Assembly (NCBI RefSeq): GCF_934230905.1
Contig: NZ_CAKQFJ010000004.1
Coordinates: 1 to 64,000 of the forward strand
Reading direction: 5' to 3'
Origin: an uncultured Veillonella sp.
GTDB taxonomy: Bacteria > Bacillota > Negativicutes > Veillonellales > Veillonellaceae
Length of the DNA: 64,000 nt
Shown here: piece by piece, positions 44,801 through 53,888 of the stretch
Layout of the letters: every line of letters starts with the position of its first letter
Numbering within the stretch: position 1 is the first letter of the stretch
Translations under genes and position numbers: made by a program
The notes under the pieces: generated by a model
Told to the model about the DNA's origin: nothing
Seen by the model: the letters and a program-made list of their open reading frames with translations, nothing else
The model's database searches: none

Positions 44801-47800
44801 ATTATCTACGATAGCTTGTGCATTAACAGCGATATTCTTAGTATTATTTGCAATGTTAGTAGTATTATTTTCTACCTTACCATTAATATTAGTAATTTGA
44901 GTTTTAATATCGTTGATAACTGTAGAGGATTTACCTACTTGACCTTTCAATTCATCAATAGCTTTTTGATTTTTACCAATTAATGTACGATTTTCAATAG
45001 CAATTGTGCCTGCTACATTAATATCTTTTGTATTTTGATCAATACGTTTACTATTTTCTGCAATTGCTTTTGTATTGTTTGCAATATTTGTTGTGTTATT
45101 AGTAATGTTTGTAGCATTAACTTTTACACTATCTTCTACAACACTAATGCGTGTAGAGTTATCTACAATATTATCTTGTAAGTAATCCAAACGTTGATCA
45201 TGACGATCTACGCGAGCTTTAAGGCCATCTAAATCACCTTTAACGCCATCTACTTTAATATTTACATTGTTAATAGCTGTTGTATTAGCATCTACTTTAA
45301 CGTTTGTTTCATTAATACGTTTGCTATTATCTACAATAGCTTGTGCATTAACAGCAATATTCTTAGTATTGTTTACAATGTTAGTAGTATTATTTTCTAC
45401 CTTAACATTCGTTTCGTTGATACGTTTACTATTATCTACGATAGCTGTTTGGTTTTTACCAATTAATGTACGGTTTTCAATAGCAATTGTACCTGCTACA
45501 TTAATATCTTTTGTATTTTGGTCTACACGTTTAGTTAAGCCATCCAAATCACCTTTAACACCATCAATTTTAACATTCACTTCACCAATCTTAGTATTGA
45601 TTGTGTTGTTGATTTGTTTGTTATTTTCATTGATTTTTACATCGATGTTTTTATCAACTTTATTAAGAATCGTTGTATTGTTTTCATTAATTTTTACATC
45701 GATATTTTTATCAACCTTATTAAGGATGGTTGTGTTGTTGTTAGTAATAGCAGTCTCAATATTTTTATTGATTACTGTATTGTTATTATTGATAGCAGTT
45801 TCAATATTCTTATTAATTACTGTGTTGTTATTAGAAATTGCAGTATTGATATCATTTCTAATCACTGTGTTATTTTCTTCAATCTTAGCATTGATTTTAT
45901 TTTCTACATTAGTGATTGATGTACCAATTTGGCCTTTCAATTTATTAATAGCATCTTCATTAGCAGTAATACGTGTAGAGTTATCTACAATATTATCTTG
46001 TAAGTAATCCAAACGTTGGTCATGACGATCAACACGACCTTTAAGGCCATCTAAATCACCTTTAACACCATCTACGCGTACGTTAACATTATTGATTGCG
46101 GTACTGTTAGCATCAATTTTCTTATTAACATTAACAATATTAGCATCAATTTTTTTACTCAAATCAATAACATTATTATCAATCTTAGTATTAATTTCGT
46201 TAACCTTATTATCAATGTTCGCATTGATTTCAGTTACTTTATTATCAACTTTTTTGTTAATAGCAATATCATTATTATCAATTTTTGTATTAATAACATT
46301 TACATTGTTATCGATTTTCTTGTTAATAATATTTACATTGTTATCAATATTTGCATTAATTTCAGCTACTTTATTATCAATTTTTTGATCAATAGTTGTT
46401 ACTTTATTATCAATCTTAGTATTGATTTCGTTAACTTTATTGTCAATTTTAGTATTGATTTCATTAACTTTATTATCTACTTTTGTATTGATAGCAATGT
46501 CGTTTTTATCAATCTTAGTATTGATGTTTGTAATATCGTTTTTAATACTGTTAATCTCTACTTGAACATTACCAATATTTTGACCAACTTTGCCTTTCAA
46601 ATCAGCAATGTCTTTAGTATTGATATTTACTTGATTTGTTGTATTGCTCAAATCAGTCTTAATATTCTTAACATCATTTTCTACAGCTTGTAAACGACCT
46701 TCATGGTCACCCATAGCTTGAAGAACATAATTGATACGAGTTTTTGTATACTCATGATTGTTATTAACCGTATTCGTCAAGTTTGTAATAGCTGTCGCAT
46801 TTTTATTAATGTTTGTAGTATTATTCGCAATATTCACTTCATTAACAGCAATGCGTTTACTATTATCTACTATTTTCGTTGTATTACCATCAACCTTAGT
46901 ATTTACATTGTTAATTGTAGTGTTGATATGATTAATGTCAGTTTTAACATTATTAATCTTAGCATCAACATCTGCATTTACTTTATTGATAATAGTTGTG
47001 TTATTAGCATTAATTTCATTTTTGATTGTCTTATTAATTTCAACATTATTTTGTTTAATGCTATTATCGATATTAGCGTTAATAACTGTGTTATTAGCAT
47101 TAATTTCATTTTTTATAGTCTTATTGATTTCGACATTGTTTTGTTTAATGCTATTATCGATATTAGCGTTAATAACTGTGTTATTAGCGTTAATTTCATT
47201 CTTAATAGTCTTATTAATTTCGACATTATTTTGTTTAATGCTATTATCAATGTTAGCGTTAATAACGGTATTATTAGCGTTGATTTTATTATCAATGTTA
47301 GTGTTTACTGTATTGATAATATTGGTTTTACTATTATCAATTTTAACGTCTACATCTTTATTGATTTGATTAATAATCTTAGTGTTGTTTTCATTAATCT
47401 TATTATCAATTGTTGTGTTGATGTTGTTGATAGTAGTACCAACTTTACCTTTCAACTCTTCGATAGCTTTTTTATTATCATTGATGTCTTTTTTGTTATC
47501 GTCGATAAGTTTGCGGTTTTCTATCGCAATGGTATTGTTGAAAGTAATATTTTTAGTGTTTTCGTTAACTTGTTTAGACAAATCAACAATAGATTTGCTG
47601 TTGTTATTAACATTAACTGTCAAGTTATTGATTGCTTTATTATTAGCATCAACTTTAACGTCTACCTTGTTAATATTTGCTTGTAATTCATTCTTAACAT
47701 TAGCAATATTTTGATTAATGTTTACATTGTTTGCATCAATCTTATTAACGATAGTTTTGTTAATCTCAACATTATTAGCCTCAATGCTATTTTTGATATT

Positions 47801-48763
47801 ATTGTTAATAACAGTATTATTAGCATTAATCTCATTTTTAATAGTCTTATTAACTTCTACATTATTAGCATTAATTTCATTTTTGATGTTTTTATTAATG
47901 ACAGTGTTATTATTTTGGATACTTTCATTAATTGTTTTGTTGACTGTATTAATAATAGCTGTATTATTATTTTCAATTTTAGCGTCAACTTTTGCATCAA
48001 TGTTTGTATTTATGTTGTTAATAACATTAGTTTCGATATTGCTAACCTTGTTATTGATTTCTGTGAATTTTGCGTTAACAGTGTTAAATTGTTCATTCAC
48101 TTCATTTTTAAGATTAGTTACAGCAACATTAATTTTTGTACCTACTTGACCTTTAAGATCTTCAATAGCTTTGCTGTTGCTATCAATCTTAATAGTATTT
48201 TCGTTAACTTTTTTGTTAACTGCAGTAAGGTCATTAGAAATTCCAGTTACCTTTGTAGTCAAGCTAGCTATATTGGTTTTATTTACATTAATATTAGCCG
48301 TATTGTTGTTAATTTTTTTATTATCAGCAACATAAGTAATATATTGATTATTAATAATCGTTTGATTTACAACACCATTTTTTTGACCAGTTTTAACAGG
48401 AGGTTTTCTTTTTTGTTCTTGTTGCCCCCATTGTTGTTGATCTTGTTGTTGAGACCATTGTTGTTGGTCTTGTTGTTGCCATTGTTGACCTTGTTGTTGG
48501 TCTTGTTGTTGTACATCAATTGGTTGTTGTTCTACCGCTTGACTACCTTGACCTGGTGTTAACCATTTTTGACTACCAGCCAAATCAGTTCTATACCAAT
48601 CTGCAGGTGTGGATGCAGAAGCAATGCCTCCACCCAAACTGGCACTTAATAAAATTGCAGCTACAACTGTAGTAGCTGTTTTTTGATGCGACTTAGCCAA
48701 CTCAGATGTAACAACATATGCGTTTTTCGTCGCACTCCATACTACTTTGAATACCTTATTCAT
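41813..48763 (-). CDS. Giant YadA-type trimeric autotransporter adhesin (2,316 aa)
   Basis: Type Vc secreted adhesin. N-terminus MNKVFKVVWSATKNAYVV is an extended signal peptide region (ESPR), cleaved near GGIASAS. Then a Gln-rich stretch (about residues 85-120), followed by some 2,000 residues of Asn/Ile/Val-rich coiled coil with 11-residue repeats, three 30-residue repeats and four copies of a DRHDQRLDYLQDN motif. The YadA anchor (EYHEGQKAQIMAAVGTYKGK ... GVTIGIG) is near the C-terminus, but 51 more residues form a heptad helix. No globular YadA head is obvious. ATG at 48763 is chosen (GGGAGG upstream); an extra 14 codons are rejected. Probably mediates adherence, coaggregation or biofilm. 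Confidence 0.93.
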   Translation of the reverse strand: MNKVFKVVWSATKNAYVVTSELAKSHQKTATTVVAAILLSASLGGGIASASTPADWYRTDLAGSQKWLTPGQGSQAVEQQPIDVQQQDQQQGQQWQQQDQQQWSQQQDQQQWGQQEQKRKPPVKTGQKNGVVNQTIINNQYITYVADNKKINNNTANINVNKTNIASLTTKVTGISNDLTAVNKKVNENTIKIDSNSKAIEDLKGQVGTKINVAVTNLKNEVNEQFNTVNAKFTEINNKVSNIETNVINNINTNIDAKVDAKIENNNTAIINTVNKTINESIQNNNTVINKNIKNEINANNVEVNKTIKNEINANNTVINNNIKNSIEANNVEINKTIVNKIDANNVNINQNIANVKNELQANINKVDVKVDANNKAINNLTVNVNNNSKSIVDLSKQVNENTKNITFNNTIAIENRKLIDDNKKDINDNKKAIEELKGKVGTTINNINTTIDNKINENNTKIINQINKDVDVKIDNSKTNIINTVNTNIDNKINANNTVINANIDNSIKQNNVEINKTIKNEINANNTVINANIDNSIKQNNVEINKTIKNEINANNTVINANIDNSIKQNNVEINKTIKNEINANNTTIINKVNADVDAKINNVKTDINHINTTINNVNTKVDGNTTKIVDNSKRIAVNEVNIANNTTNINKNATAITNLTNTVNNNHEYTKTRINYVLQAMGDHEGRLQAVENDVKNIKTDLSNTTNQVNINTKDIADLKGKVGQNIGNVQVEINSIKNDITNINTKIDKNDIAINTKVDNKVNEINTKIDNKVNEINTKIDNKVTTIDQKIDNKVAEINANIDNNVNIINKKIDNNVNVINTKIDNNDIAINKKVDNKVTEINANIDNKVNEINTKIDNNVIDLSKKIDANIVNVNKKIDANSTAINNVNVRVDGVKGDLDGLKGRVDRHDQRLDYLQDNIVDNSTRITANEDAINKLKGQIGTSITNVENKINAKIEENNTVIRNDINTAISNNNTVINKNIETAINNNNTVINKNIETAITNNNTTILNKVDKNIDVKINENNTTILNKVDKNIDVKINENNKQINNTINTKIGEVNVKIDGVKGDLDGLTKRVDQNTKDINVAGTIAIENRTLIGKNQTAIVDNSKRINETNVKVENNTTNIVNNTKNIAVNAQAIVDNSKRINETNVKVDANTTAINNVNIKVDGVKGDLDGLKARVDRHDQRLDYLQDNIVDNSTRISVVEDSVKVNATNITNNTTNIANNTKAIAENSKRIDQNTKDINVAGTIAIENRTLIGKNQKAIDELKGQVGKSSTVINDIKTQITNINGKVENNTTNIANNTKNIAVNAQAIVDNSKRIDATNVKVDANTTNIANNTTAINNVNVKVDGVKGDVAGLKDRVDRHDQRLDYLQDNIADNSTRISVVEDGVKVNATNIAANRTDINANTKAINDLKGHIGTQITNIENTITNKINENNVVINKSIDTKIDANNTTILNKVDKNIDVKINENNKQINNTVNTKIGEVNVKIDGVKGDVSGLKARVDRHDQRLDYLQDNIVDNSTRITANEDAIKKLNGKIGTTITNVENTINTKIEANNTVIRNDINTAISNNNTVINKNIETAINNNNTTIINKVDKNIDAKIVENNTKIDSKINNVNVKVDANAKAIENNSKSITAIQNNVANINSKVDVNAADIKAIRTDVTNNTTAIASVSKQVAGNTANIANVSAKVNANSTRIDANVAAIGNLNGKVDSNAKAIESLKGQVGKGNTTIVNVEKKVENITNNIKAQNSVINANTVNIQNNTSNINNIKANVVNVEKNVNNIKADVTIVKNDITNINAKVDAKINIVNNNVTDIKNDVKNINAQVTNIKSDVTNVKNDVTNIKSDVTNIKADVTNVNAKVENNIKIINGIQTDVSGLKDQVGKNTQAIKDLQNVSADVSKVKEQVSANTIKANANEERIKNVQSQVEVNTDKIKHNTENININKAAIKQNAQAIQNTNVTVQKVINKVDEHTTAINNVSAQVNKNTNNIATINASVIENTNNITKVNNQVTANTTNIATVSNQVNTNINNINVNAKNISVNTENIKNIDSRVTTNANAIVGITESVKANATNINAVNNRVTDVSKQVNTNTQSIATVTNQVNDNTKLTKAVGAIALENNERINVMGLQVNKNTEDISTLAEAANYSLRASAVTLQDHETIEQHTAQIQDNSRRISSVEREVKTVGASAAALAALKPIEYHEGQKAQIMAAVGTYKGKTATALGVAHYANPDLLIHAGAAYDGDNGVMANAGVTIGIGSAPTAPSKPASPATVKVLEDKVANLEAQNKEIKQVLEKVLAANPQAAKKTTK
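41816..41968 (-). other. C-terminal coiled-coil extension beyond the YadA anchor
   Basis: After the last barrel strand (GVTIGIGS) comes a Pro/Ala linker and a helix with leucine/valine heptads (VKVLEDKVANLEAQNKEIKQ) ending in a Lys-rich tail. A C-terminus following the barrel should face the periplasm. Standard trimeric autotransporters stop at the barrel. Confidence 0.7.
44177..46033 (-). repeat. Four dispersed copies of a 22-residue stalk motif
   Basis: The 66-bp segment encoding VDRHDQRLDYLQDN plus I(V/A)DNSTRI occurs at 44177-44242, 44600-44665, 45146-45211 and 45968-46033, nearly identical at DNA level. It ends in an acidic/basic segment unlike the surrounding Asn-rich repeat and likely marks the same structural turn in the stalk each time. 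Such copies permit recombination and length change. Confidence 0.85.
46085..46513 (-). repeat. Thirteen tandem 11-residue (hendecad) coiled-coil repeats
   Basis: Thirteen consecutive 33-bp units encode variants of IDNKVNEINTK (first IDKNDIAINTK, last IDANSTAINNV), 429 bp with no insertions. Ile/Val at positions 1, 5 and 8 form the core. A pure hendecad run predicts a slightly right-handed or straight trimeric coil. Confidence 0.88.
47000..47269 (-). repeat. Three perfect-register 90-bp tandem repeats in the adhesin
   Basis: Units 47000-47089, 47090-47179 and 47180-47269 each encode the same 30 residues (TVINANIDNSIKQNN followed by VEINKTIKNEINANN), differing only at synonymous positions. Further diverged copies continue towards the N-terminus (to about 47900). 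Recent duplication is implied. Confidence 0.9.
48412..48545 (-). repeat. Gln-rich low-complexity segment near the adhesin N-terminus
   Basis: Codes about 45 residues of Gln with Asp and Trp (QQDQQQWSQQQDQQQWGQQ). It lies where a head domain would be expected, right at the surface-exposed tip. CAA repetition at DNA level may allow slippage by whole codons. Confidence 0.8.
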
Positions 48764-48866
48764 ATTGTAAGTTCCCTCCCAACTTATGCGGCTCTCACCC
48801 CACATAGATGAAATAAATGAAAAATATCGGAATATACTTCACTAAATATTCACAATATCTAACTAA

Positions 48867-48895
48867 ATAGTACCACAAGATATTTTAAATTTAAA
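48867..48895 (-). promoter_or_regulatory. Candidate promoter of the adhesin gene
   Basis: Minus-strand TTTAAA (48895-48890), 17-bp spacer, TACTAT (48872-48867) with an extended TGG just before it. The leader would be about 100 nt. The remaining gap to 49060 is AT-rich and holds no gene that I can support. Confidence 0.45.
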
Positions 48896-49062
48896 GCGTT
48901 TTTTTAATAAGTTAAACTTATGCTTCATATTTTACTCATTCTTGCACATGGTATAAATTATGAAAAAGCCTAGCTAATCAACTTTTTCCGATATAGAAAT
49001 ATCATTCTTCATTTTATATTTTTTTAATATTTTTTAGTTCTATTTTTATTTACATAGATAAA

Positions 49063-49100
49063 AAGGCCTATTAACGTATATGTATACATTAATAGGCCTT
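49063..49100 (-). terminator. Terminator after trxA
   Basis: 12-bp stem AAGGCCTATTAA / TTAATAGGCCTT with an AT-rich inner palindrome, T-run on the minus strand, 34 bp after the stop of trxA. Confidence 0.85.
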
Positions 49101-49133
49101 ATATATTATATATTGTAACTTATATCAATCTAA

Positions 49134-49454
49134 TTAAAATTTAGATTCAATAGCACCTTGTAAGTCACCTTTTGGTAAGAAACCAATTTTACGATCTACT
49201 ACTTCGCCATCTTTCAAGATAACAAATGTAGGTAATACTTCTACTTGTAAATCACGAGCTAAGCTTGGTTCTTCATCAGCATTAACTTTTACAAAGTTAG
49301 CTTTACCTTCTAATTCACCAGCGATTTCTTCGATAACTGGCATCATACGTACACAGTATCCACACCATGGTGCCCAGAAATCAATAACTGTTACGCCACC
49401 TTGATTAACAAGATCTTGATATTCTGCTGTTTTTAACTCTTTTAATTCGCTCAT
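49134..49454 (-). CDS. trxA: Thioredoxin with WCGYC active site (106 aa)
   Basis: Small redox protein with the thioredoxin fold: FWAPWCGYCVRMMPVIEEIA, then VKVNADEEPSLARDLQVEVLPTFVILKDG, including the cis-Pro (LPTF). The active-site dipeptide is Gly-Tyr, not the usual Gly-Pro of thioredoxin, which should shift redox potential towards an oxidoreductase/glutaredoxin-like range. No signal peptide, so cytoplasmic. It follows the CoA-binding gene by 9 bp. Confidence 0.93.
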   Translation of the reverse strand: MSELKELKTAEYQDLVNQGGVTVIDFWAPWCGYCVRMMPVIEEIAGELEGKANFVKVNADEEPSLARDLQVEVLPTFVILKDGEVVDRKIGFLPKGDLQGAIESKF

Positions 49455-49463
49455 TATTTCCTC

Positions 49464-49838
49464 CTAAGGTAATTGAACTAATACACAATCTTGAATATAA
49501 TCCACCCCTGCCTCTTTAGCCTTAGCTAAAACTGCTGGCTTATCCGCACCAGGTTGTAACCAGATGGTCTTAATGCCCAATTGTTTACATTCATCAATTG
49601 CTGCAAGCCCTGCTGCTTCAGGTACTACAAAATCAACAATGCTAGGAACAACTGGCAATGCAGATAGACTTGGATAACAAGTATCTCCATCGATACTCAT
49701 TACATTTGGATTAACCGGATAGACTTCATATCCATGTTCTTTCAAACACTTATAAATCTTATACCCAAACTTATCGGTTTTATGAGTGGCACCTATTACA
49801 GCCCAAACTTTTTCAGCTAACGCAGTTTTAATAGTCAT
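49464..49838 (-). CDS. CoA-binding domain protein, YccU-like (124 aa)
   Basis: Stand-alone Rossmann-like CoA_binding domain: VWAVIGATHKTDKFGYKIYKCLKEHGYEVYPVNP, then DFVVPEAAGLAAIDECKQLGIKTIWLQPGA. Members of this family bind CoA and are of unknown role, often under redox or stress regulation. Operon with thioredoxin suggests a thiol-related function (inferred). ATG at 49838 with GAGGTG six bases upstream; three further upstream codons are rejected. Confidence 0.85.
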   Translation of the reverse strand: MTIKTALAEKVWAVIGATHKTDKFGYKIYKCLKEHGYEVYPVNPNVMSIDGDTCYPSLSALPVVPSIVDFVVPEAAGLAAIDECKQLGIKTIWLQPGADKPAVLAKAKEAGVDYIQDCVLVQLP

Positions 49839-49891
49839 TCTTACCACCTCTTATATACTATTATATATTAATATCGAAAATTGTCAATATA

Positions 49892-50839
49892 TTATATCGA
49901 TTTTTTTAAAACAACATGTTCACAACATAAGGCTTTAGTATATGCTGTATGCGTTACTAACGATTTTAAAGATATACTTGGCTTATCGCATTTAGATATA
50001 AATCCTGCCAATACGGCCAATTCACCTAAAATACGCTGTGGTGTCCAACCTGTAGCCCTCAGTTCTTTTATAGTTATACTTTTCTGACGTTTTGAAAGTC
50101 GATGTCCATCGCTATCAATAAGCAATGGTGCATGGCCATAAGAGGGAGGATTAGCATTTAAAATATAATACAAATAAATCTGTTGAGCCGTAATCTCGAG
50201 TAAATCATGGCCTCTAATAACTTCTGTAATCCCCATAGATATATCATCTAATACAACGGCCAAGTTATATGCATACATACCATCACCGCGACGCAACACA
50301 AAATCATCAAGCCCTTCTTGTAGTACAAATACCTGTGGCCCTTGATATGTGTCCATAAATTCTACAGTTGAGTCTACAACCTTAATACGTAAAGATGGAT
50401 TTTTTTCAAACTTCTTCTGTGCTACCGTAACACTATCTAAATTACGACAATGCCCATCATAATGATGAACGACTTCACCACGATGAGGGGCAGAAGCAAT
50501 TGATTGTAAACGAGTACGATTACAAAAACAAGGATATACAAGATGATCTCGTTCTAGCCGCTGCAAAATAGTGTCATACATCTGCAACCGTTCACTTTGC
50601 CAATAAGAGGATTCGGGGCCTCCTACACGAGGGCCTTCATCCCATTCGAATCCTAACCACTCCAAATCATCTAATAAAGATTCACCTAAAGCACGTTTGG
50701 ATCGTTGTAAATCTATATCTTCCATGCGTACTACATAAGTACCATGCTGATTACGAGTTGATATATATGACAAAAGGGCGATCCACACATTCCCTAAATG
50801 GATATCCCCCGTTGGGCTAGGTGCAAATCGTCCTTTCAT
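49892..50839 (-). CDS. gluQ: Glutamyl-Q tRNA(Asp) synthetase (315 aa)
   Basis: Truncated class I GluRS paralogue that glutamylates queuosine in tRNA(Asp). HIGH-type motif FAPSPTGDIHLGN, KMSKS-type RLSKRQKS, and the zinc site CFC...Y...C (YPCFCNRTR and HYDGHCRN) are present. Length about 310 shows the anticodon-binding domain is absent, which separates it from GltX. It needs queuosine-containing tRNA; tgt is not in the window. About 80 bp follow M16 protease. Confidence 0.93.
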   Translation of the reverse strand: MKGRFAPSPTGDIHLGNVWIALLSYISTRNQHGTYVVRMEDIDLQRSKRALGESLLDDLEWLGFEWDEGPRVGGPESSYWQSERLQMYDTILQRLERDHLVYPCFCNRTRLQSIASAPHRGEVVHHYDGHCRNLDSVTVAQKKFEKNPSLRIKVVDSTVEFMDTYQGPQVFVLQEGLDDFVLRRGDGMYAYNLAVVLDDISMGITEVIRGHDLLEITAQQIYLYYILNANPPSYGHAPLLIDSDGHRLSKRQKSITIKELRATGWTPQRILGELAVLAGFISKCDKPSISLKSLVTHTAYTKALCCEHVVLKKSI

Positions 50840-50920
50840 ACTTAAATCTCCTTATAGAATGTACTACTACACAATAAAATTAATACAGCATAATAACACT
50901 CTTACATTACAACACGCACA

Positions 50921-53827
50921 TTAACCAAGTGATACGAGACTATCAAATACACCAGCCTCTTTAATTTTTTGTTCATTCCCCATAGAACAAATATGATGAT
51001 CCTTTAATACAGGTTCTACAACATCTGCAAGAGCTACAATATCTTCTGGCCTACAAGCAATAACTTGCTTCCTAAATGCTATCTTATCCTCAATAGTAGC
51101 ACCACTAAAATATAGTCCCATCGCACGAGGGCCACGTAAAGCAGGTGTCATAGGCACATCAAGCCCACTCATAGTTCCTATAATATATTTACGCATTTCT
51201 CGATCTGTCAATGTAAATTGACGTAAATACTTAGGTAATTCTTTATATACATTAAACGTTTCTACAAGATTTGGATCGCGATAACTACAGAAAATCATAT
51301 TACCATCATCATAAAAGTTAGCAAATGCACCATACGCTCCACCTTGTACGCGAATACGAATCCAAAGGTACTCGTAACGCAAAATAGTTTCCAATACACT
51401 CATGGCGCCAACATGGGAAAAACCATGATCAATAAAATTACCACCTTGTGCCACGTATTGAACCTTACCAGCAGTAATAATTCCATCATTACTATTAGTA
51501 TGCTCAATAATTAACTTATTATTAGGTAAAACGTCTGCATTCCAACCACTAACCAAAGGTTCCATTAATTTAGTAAACAATGCCAATTCTTGTTCTTCAC
51601 CAACAAATAATATTTCCACATTATTAGAGCGGAAAATTTTGCGAGCTACATCAACTAATTTTTCAGGTAATAATGGCAAAGCAGCCGGATTCGTTGCTAA
51701 TTCACTAATTTTTTGATAATACCCTAAATTACCATCATCGCGGAATTTACCAACCTTTGAAACTTTAGCCATAACACGTTGGCTAACAATAGTATTTCCT
51801 CTACGGAATAACTCATTATCCCAAATAGCTTTACCTTCTTGTACAAGTTCTGTTAAACGAGTTACATCTGTATATTGTGCATCTTGAATGACTTCATTAA
51901 CAATATGACATAATTCAGGTAATTTAGCACGTAACGCCTTACTTCGTACAACCATAAGTGGTACAAAATCATCACGTTTACCCACTTTACTAATGCCAGT
52001 AATATCAGAACTTAATCCACCAAGATTTAAATTGATTAATTTAGCTAAATCCCCATAGGTATGTTTAGATGTATCCACACGACCAATAATATCACTTAAA
52101 ATATCTGCATAGAATAATTCATCTTCAGTGAGACAATCTAGCTTAAAATAGTAGGCCACATAGTTAATGCCCTTTGTAAAAGTAGGTACAAAATGAAGTT
52201 TTGTATTGCCTATCAAACTTTCACGACGTTCTACATCTTCAACATCTGGACTTAAATCAGATAATTCTAATAAAGGAATCGATGCAAGAGCATCTTCACT
52301 ATCTGGTGTTTCTTGACGAAGTTTAAGACGTTTTGTTTGCTCTACAATTGCCTCTAATTCCGCTTGTGTCATTGAGGCTTTAATCTCTGCTAATTGAGCT
52401 TTAACTTCTGCATCTTTTTTATCTTGTAACCCTTGTTCAGGATATAAAGATATAAGAACCTTATGATTATTATCCAATATAGAGTGTCGAATTAAATCTT
52501 CAAAATAAGTTCCTTGTAAACCGTTTCGAATATTAACTAATGCTTTTTCATAGTGTAATAACTCTAATGGATCCTTACCATATAACCAATTATCCATCAT
52601 ACGAATAATATAAGCTAAACCGATAGGGCGACCGCCAAAATCACTTTCACGAAGTGTAAATTCTATACTATTAAGCGACGCTTCTAATAACTCTTTATCA
52701 ATACCATCGTTACACAATTCGCATAAAGTCGACTCTACAATCATTTGTAACTGACTTTGTTTATCTATATTAGAACCACTAGCCTGTACAACCCAAATTG
52801 GTTGTCGGATACTATCTAGATAGTATCCCGATACATCTGAACCAATACCAGATTTCACTAAAGCCTGTTTTAATGGTGCAGCAGGAGATGTCAGCAAAGC
52901 ATGAGTTAATACCTCAAAAGCAAGACTTTGTTCTGCTGTCAAAGATGGTAAAACATAAGAAAATGCATGTAATGTGCGATTATCTATGCTTTCATCAGAA
53001 CCAACACTATATGGATACGTAATGACTTTACCTTCTTTAAATGGAGCTTGCTCTGTTACATCAGTATCAATTTCAATGCGGTCAAAATGGCTCAAATATT
53101 CATCATTGATAAAGCGTAATTGTTCTTCAATATCCATAGTGCCATAGAGAAAAATATAGCTGTTAGATGGATGATAATGAACATTGTAAAATGCCTTAAA
53201 GTTATCATACGTTAAATCTGTAATAGTATCAGGATTACCACCAGAATCAACACCATACGTCGTATTAGGGAACAAAGAATGCATTAATTCTCGTTCAAGC
53301 ACAGAATCTGGGGATGAGTAAACCCCTTTCATTTCATTAAATACAACACCCTTGTAAGTTAATTCATCTTCAACTGAATCTAATTCATAATGCCAACCTT
53401 CTTGCATCATAATTTCTGGATCATTTGCAGCACGTGGATAGAACACTGCATCGAGGTATACATCCATCAAATTATGGAAATCCTTATCATTTTTACTAGC
53501 TACAGGATACATCGTCTTATCAGGATATGTCATAGCATTTAAAAATGTATTCAAAGAACCTTTTACTAACTCTACAAATGGCTCTTTTAGAGGAAATTTA
53601 CGAGATCCACATAATACAGAATGCTCCATAATATGGGCAACACCAGTGCTATCCTGAGGCGTTGTTCTAAACGCAATATTAAAAACTTTATTAGTATCAG
53701 GTGAATCAATATATATAAGACGAGCCCCAGATTTTTCATGCTCCATTTCATAGGCTGTACCATTGATTTCATCAATACGTTCTATACGATCAATGCGAAA
53801 ACCAGAATATATTTTATGCAACTCCAT
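50921..53827 (-). CDS. PreP/falcilysin-like M16C metalloprotease (968 aa)
   Basis: Large two-half clamshell peptidase. The inverted zinc motif HIMEH is in GVAHIMEHSVLCGSRKFPLKEP, and the downstream glutamate lies in GVVFNEMKGVYSSPDS. Residues about 1-440 and 510-968 form the two homologous halves, with a helical linker (VKAQLAEIKASMTQAELEAI). There is no signal peptide, so it acts in the cytoplasm, probably clearing peptides. Promoter-like TGATATAAT and a Fur-box-like sequence lie upstream. Confidence 0.93.
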   Translation of the reverse strand: MELHKIYSGFRIDRIERIDEINGTAYEMEHEKSGARLIYIDSPDTNKVFNIAFRTTPQDSTGVAHIMEHSVLCGSRKFPLKEPFVELVKGSLNTFLNAMTYPDKTMYPVASKNDKDFHNLMDVYLDAVFYPRAANDPEIMMQEGWHYELDSVEDELTYKGVVFNEMKGVYSSPDSVLERELMHSLFPNTTYGVDSGGNPDTITDLTYDNFKAFYNVHYHPSNSYIFLYGTMDIEEQLRFINDEYLSHFDRIEIDTDVTEQAPFKEGKVITYPYSVGSDESIDNRTLHAFSYVLPSLTAEQSLAFEVLTHALLTSPAAPLKQALVKSGIGSDVSGYYLDSIRQPIWVVQASGSNIDKQSQLQMIVESTLCELCNDGIDKELLEASLNSIEFTLRESDFGGRPIGLAYIIRMMDNWLYGKDPLELLHYEKALVNIRNGLQGTYFEDLIRHSILDNNHKVLISLYPEQGLQDKKDAEVKAQLAEIKASMTQAELEAIVEQTKRLKLRQETPDSEDALASIPLLELSDLSPDVEDVERRESLIGNTKLHFVPTFTKGINYVAYYFKLDCLTEDELFYADILSDIIGRVDTSKHTYGDLAKLINLNLGGLSSDITGISKVGKRDDFVPLMVVRSKALRAKLPELCHIVNEVIQDAQYTDVTRLTELVQEGKAIWDNELFRRGNTIVSQRVMAKVSKVGKFRDDGNLGYYQKISELATNPAALPLLPEKLVDVARKIFRSNNVEILFVGEEQELALFTKLMEPLVSGWNADVLPNNKLIIEHTNSNDGIITAGKVQYVAQGGNFIDHGFSHVGAMSVLETILRYEYLWIRIRVQGGAYGAFANFYDDGNMIFCSYRDPNLVETFNVYKELPKYLRQFTLTDREMRKYIIGTMSGLDVPMTPALRGPRAMGLYFSGATIEDKIAFRKQVIACRPEDIVALADVVEPVLKDHHICSMGNEQKIKEAGVFDSLVSLG

Positions 53828-53888
53828 AACTAACCTTCTTTCTATTTATTCCATATGTGTACATATTTTACTCTATTATTAACTATTA

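Noticed and set aside
42443..48562. Long plus-strand open frames opposite the adhesin gene (up to 501 codons)
   Set aside because: They arise because Asn/Ile/Val-rich repeats have few stop codons on the other strand. Their translations are Ile/Cys/Phe/Asn-rich and low in complexity, without ribosome sites or known domains.
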